Shown piece after piece: positions 11,710 through 19,786 of a DNA stretch of 64,000 nt. The stretch is taken from NCBI GenBank assembly GCA_049324535.1, contig JBMOOG010000001.1, positions 434,001-498,000 on the forward strand, in the 5' to 3' direction. The position numbers and the translations under genes are program-made. This stretch comes from JBMOOG01 sp049324535. Its GTDB lineage: Bacteria; Pseudomonadota; Alphaproteobacteria; Rhodobacterales; Rhodobacteraceae. Numbering within the stretch: the stretch's first letter is position 1; every line of letters starts with the position of its first letter. Below the pieces are notes generated by a model, which saw only the letters and a list, made by a program, of their open reading frames with translations, did no database searches and was not told where the DNA came from.

Positions 11710-13893
11710 GCCGCGCACGGTGACGAAGGGGCGCCCGGCACAGACCCTGCCGATGCGGGCCGCGGGTTCGCCCGCGGCGCGCAGCGCGGCGACAAGCGCG
11801 TCGGCCCCGGCCGACGGCACGGCCGCGAGGAGACCGCCGGCGGTCTGCGGGTCGAAGAGAAGCTCGCCCTTCGCCGACTGGCCCATGTCCATCCGCGCAA
11901 GCGCCGAGCGGTTGGCGGGCAGAAGCGTCGAGCCGTGACCCGCCCCGGATAGGGCCTCGGCCCCCGGCAGGACCGGAACCGCCCCGAGGTCGATCTCGGC
12001 CGCGGCGCCCGAGGCGTCGAGCATCGCAAGAAGGTGGCCGGCAAGGCCGAAGCCGGTGACATCGGTCATGGCGCGGGCCTGCGCGGCCAGAAGCGCCGCG
12101 GCCCCCGCCTGCGGGCGCGCCATCTGTGCCAGCGCACCGGCCACCACCGCGCCCGGAGCCGCGCCCTGCATCTCGGCGGCGAGGATCACCCCGGCGCCGA
12201 TCGGGCGGGTGAGGATCAGCGCATCGCCGGGCTCTGCGCCGGCGAGGCCGATCGGGGTCTCGGCGAGGCCGGTGAGCGTGAAGCCGATCGTGAGCTCGGC
12301 CCCCTGGGTCGTGTGGCCGCCGACGATCTCGGCGCCGGCGTCGCGCAGGACCGCCGAGGCCTCGGCCAGGATCTCGCGCAGCGTCTCCTCCTGCATCCGC
12401 TCGGACATGCGCGGCAGGATGATCTGGGCAAGCGCCGCCTGTGGCCGCGCGCCCATCGCCCAGATGTCGCCCAGCGCGTGCAGCGCGGTGATGCGCGCCA
12501 TCAGCCCGAAGTCCTCGGTGAAGGCGCGCAGGTGGTCGGTGGTCAGCACCTGCCGCGACGGTCCGCAGGCGATCACCGCCGCGTCGTCGCCGGGGCCGGA
12601 GAGGATGTCGGGCCGGGACGGTGGCGGCAGCGCGGCGAGCGCCGCCCTGAGCGCACCGGGCCCGACCTTCGAGCCGCAGCCGCCGCAGAGCGGCTTGCCC
12701 GAGGCGAGCATCGCGTCGATGCCTTCGGCGCGCACCGCGGGAAGGGGCGGGGCGGGCATGGCGGGGTAGGTCGCGAACATGGCCATGAAGCGCCGGTCGA
12801 TGCGGTCCTTCCAGCGCCACAGCCCGGCGCCGTCGAGCGGCAGCCCCCACTTGTCCGCCACGGCGCGACGGCCGCCGGTCGAGATGAGCTTGAGGTAGTC
12901 GCGCTGCGGACGGTAGGGCCGCATCCGGCCCCGGCCGGTCGCCGCGACGGTGAGGTTGTGGCGCAGCACCGGGGCCTCGCGCACGGCAAAGACCCCGGCC
13001 TTGGGGCGGGGCGCATGGGTCAGGTGCGCGATGTCGCCCGCCGCGAAGATCGCCGGATCGCTGACCGATCGCAGCGTCTCGTCCACGGCGATGAACCCCT
13101 GGTGCAGCGCAAGCCCGGTCCCGGCCAGCCAGCCCTGCGGTCGGGTGGCGGCGGCGCCGAGGATGAACTCCGCGGCCAGACGCCGCCCGTCGGCGAGCCG
13201 CAGCGCGCCCGCCTCGACGCCCGAGACGGCGGTGCCCTCGATCAGCGCGACGCGCCCGCGGTCGAGATGGCGCAGGAGCGCACGGCGCGCTCCGGCACCG
13301 ATGGCCGCAAGCGCCGTCTCCGCCTCGACCAGCGTCACCTCGGCGGTCTCGCCCAGCCGGTGCCGGGCGGCCAGCGCCAGTTCCACCCCGGCGACGCCCG
13401 CGCCGACGACGGCGACGGAAGGCCGGGCCTCGCCCCGGCCACAGGCGGCCACGAAACGCTCCCAGCGGTCGGCGAAGGCGTCGAGCGGCTTGGCCGGCAC
13501 CGCGTGGTCGGAAAAGCCCGGAAGGTCGGGCATCTCCGAGGAAATCCCGATGTCGATCGAGACGAGGTCGTAGGCGATCGGCGCGCGTCCCTCGACCAGC
13601 ACCCGCCGCGCCGGACGGTCGAGGCCGGTGGCGCGGGCCAGAACCAGCCGCGCGCCCGCGTGCCGGGCCAGCCGCACGAGGTCGATGTCGAGCGCATCGC
13701 GCGGGTAGTGGCCGGCGATGAAGCCCGGCAGCATGCCCGAATAGGCGGCCGCGGGGGCGGGGCTTATCAGCGTGAGCCGCACCCCCGCCACCGGCCGCAT
13801 CCCCCACATGCGCAGAACCAGCGCATGGGTATGCCCGCCCCCGATCAGGACGAGGTCGCGGGTCAGGGGCAGGGCGGCGGACGGCATCGGCAT
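11707..13893 (-). CDS. selD: Fused FAD/NAD(P) oxidoreductase - selenide, water dikinase
   Basis: The 728-residue protein is a known but uncommon fusion. Residues about 8-370 are a pyridine-nucleotide-disulfide oxidoreductase of NDH-2/sulfide-quinone-reductase type, with dinucleotide fold GGGHTH, second GxGxxG SVAVVGAGVAGVE, and the FAD-end motif FAAGDIAHL. Residues about 390-728 are SelD, with LCGGCGSK holding the active-site Cys, GPGDDAAVI, GGHTTQGAE and DVTGFGLAGHL. SelD makes selenophosphate from selenide and ATP; the oxidoreductase may generate or handle the reduced selenium. I start at ATG 13893 because longer readings run antisense into the epimerase gene. It is convergent with mnmH. 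Confidence 0.9.
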   Translation of the reverse strand: MPMPSAALPLTRDLVLIGGGHTHALVLRMWGMRPVAGVRLTLISPAPAAAYSGMLPGFIAGHYPRDALDIDLVRLARHAGARLVLARATGLDRPARRVLVEGRAPIAYDLVSIDIGISSEMPDLPGFSDHAVPAKPLDAFADRWERFVAACGRGEARPSVAVVGAGVAGVELALAARHRLGETAEVTLVEAETALAAIGAGARRALLRHLDRGRVALIEGTAVSGVEAGALRLADGRRLAAEFILGAAATRPQGWLAGTGLALHQGFIAVDETLRSVSDPAIFAAGDIAHLTHAPRPKAGVFAVREAPVLRHNLTVAATGRGRMRPYRPQRDYLKLISTGGRRAVADKWGLPLDGAGLWRWKDRIDRRFMAMFATYPAMPAPPLPAVRAEGIDAMLASGKPLCGGCGSKVGPGALRAALAALPPPSRPDILSGPGDDAAVIACGPSRQVLTTDHLRAFTEDFGLMARITALHALGDIWAMGARPQAALAQIILPRMSERMQEETLREILAEASAVLRDAGAEIVGGHTTQGAELTIGFTLTGLAETPIGLAGAEPGDALILTRPIGAGVILAAEMQGAAPGAVVAGALAQMARPQAGAAALLAAQARAMTDVTGFGLAGHLLAMLDASGAAAEIDLGAVPVLPGAEALSGAGHGSTLLPANRSALARMDMGQSAKGELLFDPQTAGGLLAAVPSAGADALVAALRAAGEPAARIGRVCAGRPFVTVRG

Positions 13894-13995
13894 GACGCCC
13901 TGCCTAGCGCGGAAGGGCCGCCATGGCGAGGGGCTGCGGGCCTTGGCCGCAGGGGCCGGGGGCGCTAAGGAAGGGCAGGCGGCAGAGGACAGGCC

Positions 13996-15009
13996 ATGCG
14001 GCGCATCTACATCACCGGGGCAGCCGGGTTCATCGGATTCCATCTTGCGAAACTGCTGCTCGACGAGGGTTTCCGCGTCCACGGCTTTGACGGGATGACC
14101 GAGTACTACGACGTCGCGCTGAAACGGGCGCGTCTGGCGCGGCTTGTCCAGCATCCGCAGTTCTCGATGACCGAGGCGATGCTGGAAGAGCCGGGGCGGG
14201 TCGCCGCCGACATGGGGCATTTCCGCCCCGAGGTGGTGATCCATCTCGCCGCGCAGGCGGGCGTGCGCTACAGCCTTGAGGCGCCGCGCAGCTATCTGAG
14301 CGCGAACATCGACGGCACCTTCAACGTGCTCGAGGCGGCGCGTGACTGCGGCGTTCAGCACCTTCTTCTGGCCTCGACCTCGTCCGTCTACGGGGCCAAC
14401 ACCGCCATGCCCTACCGCGAGACCGACAAGTGCGACACCCAGGTCTCGCTTTATGCCGCGACCAAGAAGGCGACCGAGGCCCTGTCGCATTCCTGGGCGC
14501 ATCTCTGGGGCCTTCCGGTGACCGCCTTCCGCTTCTTCACCGTCTATGGCCCCTGGGGGCGGCCCGACATGGCGCCCTTCAAGTTCACCAAGGCGATCCT
14601 TGCCGGCCAGCCCATCGACGTCTACGGCCACGGCCAGATGTTTCGCGACTTCACCTACGTCACCGATCTCGTCCGCGCGATCCGGCTTCTGGTCGATGCC
14701 GTGCCGCAACGGCCGGGCAGCGAGGCCGACATCCCGCCCGGTGACAGCCTGTCGCCGGTGGCGCCCTGGCGGGTGGTGAACGTCGGCAATGGCGACAAGG
14801 TGGCGCTTGGCGACTTCATCGACGCGATCGAGGCGGCGACCGGGCGTCGGGCCATCCGCAACCTGACCGAGATGCAGAAGGGCGACGTGCCGGCGACCTG
14901 GGCCGACAACAGCCTTCTGCGCCGGCTCACCGGCTATGCGCCGCAGACCGGCATCCGCGACGGCATGGCCGCCTTCGTGCGCTGGTACCGCGAGTTCTAC
15001 GGCGTCTGA
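13996..15009 (+). CDS. NAD-dependent sugar-nucleotide epimerase (UDP-glucuronate 4-epimerase-like)
   Basis: This 337-residue extended SDR has the NAD motif TGAAGFIGFHLAK at the N-terminus, STSSVYGAN supplying the catalytic Ser/Thr, and YAATKKATE with the catalytic Tyr-Lys pair. The GFDGMTEYYDVALKRARL region and RFFTVYGPWGRPDMA resemble CapI/LpsL-type UDP-glucuronate 4-epimerases used in capsule or LPS synthesis. It starts 102 bp from the divergent selD. No other polysaccharide genes are next to it, so the substrate is inferred. Confidence 0.85.
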   Translation: MRRIYITGAAGFIGFHLAKLLLDEGFRVHGFDGMTEYYDVALKRARLARLVQHPQFSMTEAMLEEPGRVAADMGHFRPEVVIHLAAQAGVRYSLEAPRSYLSANIDGTFNVLEAARDCGVQHLLLASTSSVYGANTAMPYRETDKCDTQVSLYAATKKATEALSHSWAHLWGLPVTAFRFFTVYGPWGRPDMAPFKFTKAILAGQPIDVYGHGQMFRDFTYVTDLVRAIRLLVDAVPQRPGSEADIPPGDSLSPVAPWRVVNVGNGDKVALGDFIDAIEAATGRRAIRNLTEMQKGDVPATWADNSLLRRLTGYAPQTGIRDGMAAFVRWYREFYGV

Positions 15010-15023
15010 CCGGCAAAACGCCC

Positions 15024-15052
15024 TTGACGCAGAACGGGCGAGGGCCTACCTA
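15024..15052 (+). promoter_or_regulatory. Probable promoter of tRNA-Met
   Basis: TTGACG at 15024-15029 and TACCTA at 15047-15052 are 17 bp apart and end 11 bp before the mature tRNA. Alphaproteobacterial tRNA promoters commonly have a strong TTGAC and a weak -10. Confidence 0.45.
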
Positions 15053-15073
15053 GCCGACGAAGTGGCTAGGTAG
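15046..15073. repeat. 10-bp perfect inverted repeat joining tRNA leader and acceptor stem
   Basis: CTACCTAGCC at 15046-15055 is the exact reverse complement of GGCTAGGTAG at 15064-15073, the first ten bases of the tRNA, with an 8-nt spacer. It overlaps the putative -10 region. Confidence 0.85.
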
Positions 15074-15140
15074 CTCAGCTGGTTAGAGCGCGCGACTCAT
15101 AATCGCGAGGTCGGGGGTTCGAGTCCCCCCCTCGCCACCA
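15064..15140 (+). tRNA. tRNA-Met (anticodon CAT, elongator type)
   Basis: A complete 77-nt cloverleaf can be drawn, with encoded CCA. The D stem is GCTC/GAGC, the anticodon stem CGCGA/TCGCG carries CAT at 15098-15100, and the T stem is GGGGG/CCCCC with loop TTCGAGT. The acceptor stem GGCTAGG/CCTCGCC pairs except at position 4, which is a T:C mismatch. The body resembles alphaproteobacterial elongator tRNA-Met rather than the initiator, which would have three G:C pairs at the base of the anticodon stem, or tRNA-Ile2. Confidence 0.9.
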
Positions 15141-15205
15141 TCTCCCGCAAACCTGTCCCCGCCGGATCCGGCCGTCCCCCATCGGACGATCGTCCCGATC
15201 GACGG

Positions 15206-15234
15206 TTGACTTTGCCGCCGCCCCGGCCCATATC
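15206..15234 (+). promoter_or_regulatory. Probable promoter of the DEAD-box helicase gene
   Basis: TTGACT at 15206-15211 and CATATC at 15229-15234 have a 17-bp spacing. Transcription from here would give a leader of about 180 nt before the helicase start. Long leaders are usual for cold-induced RNA helicase genes, but no thermosensor fold was worked out here. Confidence 0.45.
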
Positions 15235-15421
15235 CCACCTGCCCAACACCGCTGCCGCGTGAGCAGCCGCGCCGACCGGCGCAAAGGTGACGGCAAACGG
15301 TTCCCAAGTCACGCCAGGGGTCCAGCGATCCGACGGGTCGCACCCCGCTGACGCCGACCGCATGTTGCGGAACCGAATCCCTGCGCCGCCCGCGTGCGGC
15401 GCCTTCAAGGAAGACCCTCTC

Positions 15422-16651
15422 TTGACCGATTTTTCTGCGCTTGGGCTTGACCCGCGCATCCTCACCAATCTGGCCGCTCTCGGCCTCACCACGCCCACGC
15501 CGATCCAGACCGAGGCTATTCCCGCGGCCATGGCCGGCCGGGATGTCATGGGCCTTGCCCAGACCGGAACCGGCAAGACCGCCGCCTTCGGCCTTCCCAT
15601 GCTGACGCGGCTTCTTGCCATCGGGCGGCAGCCCGAGCCGGGCACCTGCCGGGCGCTGGTGCTTGCGCCCACCCGGGAACTGGCGACCCAGATTGCCGAG
15701 AACCTCCAGGCCTTCGCCCGCGAGACCCCGGTCCGGGTGTTCCGCGTCGTCGGCGGTGCGTCGATCAACGCCCAGGCCGAACGGCTGGCGCGCGGGGTGG
15801 ACGTCCTCGTGGCCACCCCGGGCCGTCTGCTCGACCTTCTGGAGCGGCGGGCCGTCAACCTCGGCCGCGTCCAGTATCTGGTGCTGGACGAGGCCGACCA
15901 GATGCTCGACATCGGCTTCATCCACGCGCTGCGCCGCATCGCCCGGCTGGTGCCGGCCGAACGGCAGACCCTGCTGTTTTCCGCGACCATGCCGAAGCTC
16001 ATGGACGAGATCGCCGGGTCCTACCTGCGCGATCCGGCGCGCGTTCAGGTCGCCGCGCCGGGCAAGCCGGTGGACCGGATCGACCAGGGCGTGCATTTCG
16101 TCAACCAGGGCGACAAGGCGCGCCTGCTGGCCGACTACCTCGCGCGGCATCCCGGCGAGCTCGCGCTGGTCTTCGGACGCACCAAGCACGGGTCGGAAAA
16201 GCTGCGCAAGCTGCTCGAGGGCTGGGGCTTCTCGGTCGGCGCGATCCACGGCAACAAGAGCCAGGGCCAGCGGGAAAAGACCCTGGCCGCCTTCCGTGCC
16301 GGCCAGATCAAGGTGCTGGTGGCGACCGATGTCGCCGCGCGCGGCATCGACATCCCGGACGTGCGCCATGTCTACAACCACGACCTGCCGAACGTTCCCG
16401 AGAACTATGTCCACCGGATCGGCCGGACGGCGCGCGCGGGGCGCGACGGGCGCGCGGTGGCGTTCTGCGCCCCGGCCGAGGTCGAAGAGCTGCGCGCGAT
16501 CGAGAAGACCATGAAGACCGTCATCCCGGTCATTGGCGGCGAGGCACCCCCGGCACCGGTTCCCGCGCCCAAGGCCGGGCGTCCCGGCAACCGCAGCGGC
16601 CGTCCGGCCCGCCGTCCGTCGCGCCGTCCGCGCCGCGAACAGGCGGCCTGA
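15422..16651 (+). CDS. DEAD-box ATP-dependent RNA helicase (RhlE/DeaD type)
   Basis: The 409-residue protein has the Q motif (TTPTPIQTEAIP), Walker A AQTGTGKT, PTRELA, TPGR, DEAD, SAT, and motif VI HRIGRTARAGRDG. The tail is a basic Arg/Pro/Gly-rich RNA-binding segment. I choose the TTG at 15422, which has a good ribosome-binding site (AAGGAAG, 7-nt spacing) and gives the canonical family N-terminus TDFSALGLDP. The upstream in-frame ATG would add 45 atypical residues. It acts in ribosome assembly and mRNA decay. Confidence 0.9.
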   Translation: MTDFSALGLDPRILTNLAALGLTTPTPIQTEAIPAAMAGRDVMGLAQTGTGKTAAFGLPMLTRLLAIGRQPEPGTCRALVLAPTRELATQIAENLQAFARETPVRVFRVVGGASINAQAERLARGVDVLVATPGRLLDLLERRAVNLGRVQYLVLDEADQMLDIGFIHALRRIARLVPAERQTLLFSATMPKLMDEIAGSYLRDPARVQVAAPGKPVDRIDQGVHFVNQGDKARLLADYLARHPGELALVFGRTKHGSEKLRKLLEGWGFSVGAIHGNKSQGQREKTLAAFRAGQIKVLVATDVAARGIDIPDVRHVYNHDLPNVPENYVHRIGRTARAGRDGRAVAFCAPAEVEELRAIEKTMKTVIPVIGGEAPPAPVPAPKAGRPGNRSGRPARRPSRRPRREQAA

Positions 16652-16666
16652 CGCCCCGGACGCCCG

Positions 16667-16696
16667 GCCCGCGCGGTCCTGAACGGGCGCGCGGGC
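16667..16696. terminator. Possible hairpin between convergent helicase and CII-like genes
   Basis: GCCCGCGCG (16667-16675) pairs perfectly with CGCGCGGGC (16688-16696) across a 12-nt loop, just after the helicase stop. There is no T run, so intrinsic termination is uncertain. Confidence 0.35.
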
Positions 16697-17154
16697 TACT
16701 TCGCCTCGTGCTCGAGGTGCAGCTTCATGTCGATCAGCACGCGCTGGATCGCGAGGGTCTCGGCGAGAAGCCGCTTCGCCTCGTTGATCGAGATGCGCCC
16801 GTCCTCGATCGACTGGTTGTATTCGCCCATGAGCACCGCAAACCGCTGGCTCAGCGTGACCACATCCGCGTTGACGCCGCCCTTGATCGTGTTGCGGCGT
16901 TCCTGGTCGTGGCTCAGGACGATGCCGCGCAGGTCGGCCAGCGCCACGGTGACATGCGGAAAGCGCGCCGCCTCCTCGAGGGCGGCCACGACGTCGATCG
17001 GCATGAAGCGGTCGGCGTGTTCGGGGTCCAGAGAATAGTAGCGACCGAGCGTGGCCTTCGATTTTCCCGAAAGCGTGGCGGCCGCCTCGACCCCCACATC
17101 CTTGACCAGCGCCTCGGTGTGTTTCTTGAGATAGGTTGCGATCTGCTTGCTCAC
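16696..17154 (-). CDS. Small HTH-like protein resembling phage CII-type regulators
   Basis: This 152-residue soluble, mostly helical protein starts at GTG 17154, preceded by AGGAAGG. The N-terminal part (about residues 5-45: KKHTEALVKDVGVEAAATL, then GKSKATLGRYYS) looks like a DNA-binding helix-turn-helix. The middle (FMPIDVVAALE) and the helical C-terminus (SINEAKRLLAETLAIQRVL) resemble phage regulatory CII-family proteins. It lies outside the prophage, convergent with the helicase. The family assignment is tentative; a domesticated phage regulator is the simplest reading. Confidence 0.5.
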   Translation of the reverse strand: MSKQIATYLKKHTEALVKDVGVEAAATLSGKSKATLGRYYSLDPEHADRFMPIDVVAALEEAARFPHVTVALADLRGIVLSHDQERRNTIKGGVNADVVTLSQRFAVLMGEYNQSIEDGRISINEAKRLLAETLAIQRVLIDMKLHLEHEAK

Positions 17155-17589
17155 CGACGACCCTTCCTGACCGACACTTCCGGCGGGGCGGCCGCCGGGG
17201 AAAACGCCTACGGCTTTCCCATTATCCCCCGCCTGCCGCCTTGTCATTCATAAACCGTCCCGCATGTGCGGGGCTGGTGTGAGTTGCCGGTGCCCCAACG
17301 CCGGCATGGGTGGGGGTCCGTCGCGCGTCTGTCGCCGTGGGGACGGCAGAGCCGGGTTTCCGGCAGCGGCGCGGCGGACCTGCTTGCGTGGTGAGTGCGA
17401 TCTGCCCGGGTCCGGCGCTGTCAAGGCGCGGGCCCGGGCAGGTTCATGTCCGCCCGCGGCGGGAACGTCGAACGACCGCTCGGGCGCGAGAGCACGCCAC
17501 CACGCGGAACCGGCGGCCCCCTCCCCATCACCCGCGCCCGTCCGCAGTCCGGTCTTGCGGCGGCGGCGGCGCGGCGGCTAAGAGGCGCC
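17155..17589. other. 435-bp intergenic region without a recognisable gene
   Basis: This GC-rich segment lies between the CII-like gene (minus) and tdk (plus). Open frames within it have no ribosome-binding site and repetitive Arg/Pro/Ala composition typical of shadows. It must contain the divergent promoters, but no convincing -35/-10 pair was found by eye. Confidence 0.6.
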
Positions 17590-18180
17590 ATGGCCAAGCT
17601 CTACTTCCACTACTCGACGATGAACGCGGGCAAGTCGACGCTGCTCTTGCAGGCGGCGCACAACTACCACGAGCGCGGCATGCAGACCCTGCTGATGACC
17701 GCGCGGCTCGACGACCGCGAAGGGATCGGCCGGATCGCCAGCCGGATCGGGATCGGCGAGGATGCGGGCCTTTACGACGAGGACACCGACCTCTTCGACG
17801 TCATCAAGGCGCGGATCGGGCAGGGGCCGCTTGCCTGCGTGTTCCTCGACGAGGCGCAGTTCCTGTCGAAGGCGCAGGTCTGGCAACTGGCGCGCGCGGT
17901 CGATGACCTGAACGTGCCGGTCATGGCCTACGGCCTGCGCGTGGACTTCCGCGGCGAGCTCTTTCCGGGGTCGGCGGCGCTGCTGGCGCTGGCCGACGAG
18001 ATGCGCGAGGTGCGCACCATCTGCCATTGCGGGCGCAAGGCCACGATGGTCGTGCGCAAGGACGCGCAGGGGCGCGTGCTGCGCGAAGGTGCCCAGGTCG
18101 AGATCGGCGGCAACGACCGCTACGAATCCCTCTGCCGCCGGCACTGGCGCGAGGCGGTGGGCGACCGGGCCGCGCCCTAG
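17590..18180 (+). CDS. tdk: Thymidine kinase
   Basis: This 196-residue type II thymidine kinase salvages thymidine to dTMP. The P-loop is STMNAGKST at about residues 9-17. FLDEAQFL is the Walker B/DEAQ motif. The lasso carries a zinc site made of ICHCG and the C-terminal CRRH. The ATG is chosen because it yields the canonical MAKLYFHYSTMNAGKS start. It is followed immediately by a strong hairpin terminator. Confidence 0.95.
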   Translation: MAKLYFHYSTMNAGKSTLLLQAAHNYHERGMQTLLMTARLDDREGIGRIASRIGIGEDAGLYDEDTDLFDVIKARIGQGPLACVFLDEAQFLSKAQVWQLARAVDDLNVPVMAYGLRVDFRGELFPGSAALLALADEMREVRTICHCGRKATMVVRKDAQGRVLREGAQVEIGGNDRYESLCRRHWREAVGDRAAP

Positions 18181-18187
18181 ACGGCAG

Positions 18188-18211
18188 AAAGGCGCCCCGA
18201 AGGGCGCCTTT
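18188..18211. terminator. Bidirectional Rho-independent terminator after tdk
   Basis: A perfect 10-bp stem AAAGGCGCCC/GGGCGCCTTT with a CGAA tetraloop lies between the convergent tdk and csbD genes. It has an A tract on one side and a T tract on the other, so it can work in both directions. Confidence 0.85.
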
Positions 18212-18228
18212 CCGTGATGGCGTGGCGA

Positions 18229-18429
18229 TCAGGTGCGGTCGCGGAAGAAGTCGTCGACCTTCTTCTCGGCCTCGTTCTTGGCCCAGCCGTATTTCTCCTG
18301 GACCTTGCCCACCAGCTGGTCGCGCTTGCCGGCGACCTCGGTCAGGTCGTCGTCGGTGAGCTTGCCCCATTGCTCCTTCACCGACCCCTTGAGCTGCGCC
18401 CACTTGCCTTCGACGATATCCCAGTTCAT
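18229..18429 (-). CDS. CsbD-family stress protein
   Basis: This 66-residue hydrophilic protein matches the CsbD family along its whole length, starting MNWDIVEGKWAQLKG with the WGKLTDDDL and QEKYGWAKNEAEK repeats. CsbD proteins are abundant under general stress in many bacteria; their molecular activity is unknown. The start lies behind AAAGGAGAG. It ends at the bidirectional terminator shared with tdk. Confidence 0.9.
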   Translation of the reverse strand: MNWDIVEGKWAQLKGSVKEQWGKLTDDDLTEVAGKRDQLVGKVQEKYGWAKNEAEKKVDDFFRDRT

Positions 18430-18491
18430 CGCGTCTCTCCTTTCACTCTCTGTGCAGGAAGAACGGTCGCGACCGGGATCGGTTCCGCGCC

Positions 18492-19445
18492 TCAGACCCG
18501 GTTCGGCGGATCCTTGCCATCCGCGACCGCGATCAGATTGGCAAGCGCCATGCGACCCATCGCCGTGCGCACCTCCTCGGCGTTGGTGCCCAGATGCGGC
18601 AGGAGCGTGACGTTGCGCAGCGCGCGCAGCGCCTCGGGCACGTGCGGCTCGTGCTCGTAGACGTCGAGACCGGCCCCCGCGATCCGCCCTTGCGCAAGGG
18701 CCTCGATCAGGGCGGCCTCGTCGATCACGTCGCCCCTGGCGATGTTCACCAGATGGGCATGGGGCCGCATCGCGGCGATTTCGGCGGCGCCGACGATGTG
18801 GCGGGTGGCCGGACCACCGGGAAGCGCCACCACCACGATGTCGCAGGCGCGCATCACCTCGGCGATGCTGTCCAGCCGGACCGCCGGGTGGTCGAGGCCC
18901 GTCACCGGCGACCGGTTGAAGAACAGGATCTCCATGGCGAAGCCGTGGTGCGCCCGCCGCGCGATCGCCTTGCCGATCCGCCCCATCCCGAGGATGCCCA
19001 GCCGCTTGCCCGACATGTGGAGACCGAGAAGCTGGGTCGGCTGCCAGCCGGTCCATTCGCCCGCTCGCAGCATCCGTTCGCCTTCCGAGGCGCGGCGCGC
19101 GGTCATCAGCATGAGGCAGAGCGCGAGGTCGGCGGTGGCCTCGGTGACGGCGCCGGGCGTGTTGGTGACGATCACCCCGGCGGTGTGGGCCGCCTCGACG
19201 TCGATGTGGTTGTAGCCCACGCCGAAGTTCGCCAGCACCCGGGCGCGCGGCGCCGGAACCTGATCGAAGGCGGGCGCCCGGAAGGCGTCGCCCAGGGTCG
19301 GCAGGATCAGATCGAAGTCGCGCAGCGCCGCGGCGCATTCGTCGCTGTCCATCGGCCGGTCGCTGTCGCGAAGCGTCACGTCGAAGCGCGCCCGCGCCTC
19401 GGCCATGACGGTGTCGGTCATCCGGCGGGTGACGAGGAGGCGCAT
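18492..19445 (-). CDS. D-2-hydroxyacid dehydrogenase (glyoxylate/hydroxypyruvate reductase-like)
   Basis: The 317-residue protein has the D-isomer-specific dehydrogenase layout. The nucleotide motif is LGILGMGRIGKAIA at about residue 145. NIARGDVIDE carries the catalytic Arg, GLDVYEHEP the Glu and LLPHLGT the His. After the second strand of the Rossmann fold the sequence is FFNRSP, with no Asp and a following Arg, which favours NADPH over NADH. The start overlaps the stop of the CsaA-like gene (ATGA), so the two are translated together. The substrate is inferred only. Confidence 0.88.
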   Translation of the reverse strand: MRLLVTRRMTDTVMAEARARFDVTLRDSDRPMDSDECAAALRDFDLILPTLGDAFRAPAFDQVPAPRARVLANFGVGYNHIDVEAAHTAGVIVTNTPGAVTEATADLALCLMLMTARRASEGERMLRAGEWTGWQPTQLLGLHMSGKRLGILGMGRIGKAIARRAHHGFAMEILFFNRSPVTGLDHPAVRLDSIAEVMRACDIVVVALPGGPATRHIVGAAEIAAMRPHAHLVNIARGDVIDEAALIEALAQGRIAGAGLDVYEHEPHVPEALRALRNVTLLPHLGTNAEEVRTAMGRMALANLIAVADGKDPPNRV

Positions 19446-19786
19446 CAGAAGAGCCGCCCGCCGAGCGGCACCTCGACCTCGGGGTCGGGGCCGATCAGCA
19501 CGACCTCGCCCTCGGCGTCCGGCACGCCGAGGACCAGCACCTCGGACCGGACCGGGCCGATCTGGCGCGGCGGGAAGTTCACCACGCCAAGAACCCGGCG
19601 GCCGACCAGCGTCTCGGGATCGTAGTGGCGGGTGATCTGGGCCGAGGACCGTTTCTCGCCGATCTCGGGCCCGAAATCGACCCAGAGTTTGATCGCAGGC
19701 TTGCGCGCCTCGGGAAAGGGTTCGGCCCGCGTGATCCGCCCGACGCGGATGTCGACCTTGAGGAAGTCGTCGAAGGTGATCGTCAC
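19445..19786 (-). CDS. CsaA-like tRNA-binding-domain protein
   Basis: This 113-residue single-domain OB-fold protein of the EMAP/Arc1p tRNA-binding family has DIRVGRI at residues 12-18, the central VVNFPPRQIGPVRSE segment and the C-terminal LIGPDPEVEVPLGGRL. Stand-alone versions are called CsaA in Bacillus, where a chaperone role in secretion was described; tRNA binding is the other possibility. It lies in a tight proC - csaA-like - dehydrogenase run with 4-bp overlaps. Confidence 0.85.
   Translation of the reverse strand: MTITFDDFLKVDIRVGRITRAEPFPEARKPAIKLWVDFGPEIGEKRSSAQITRHYDPETLVGRRVLGVVNFPPRQIGPVRSEVLVLGVPDAEGEVVLIGPDPEVEVPLGGRLF

Noticed and set aside
10565..13807. 1080-codon open frame on the minus strand overlapping selD and mnmH
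   Set aside because: It is a shifted-frame shadow of two well-identified genes, with low-complexity Arg/Gly/Ala composition.
13894..14709. Upstream extension of the selD reading frame
   Set aside because: The extra 272 codons are antisense to the epimerase gene, whose motifs are unambiguous; the oxidoreductase begins naturally at 13893.
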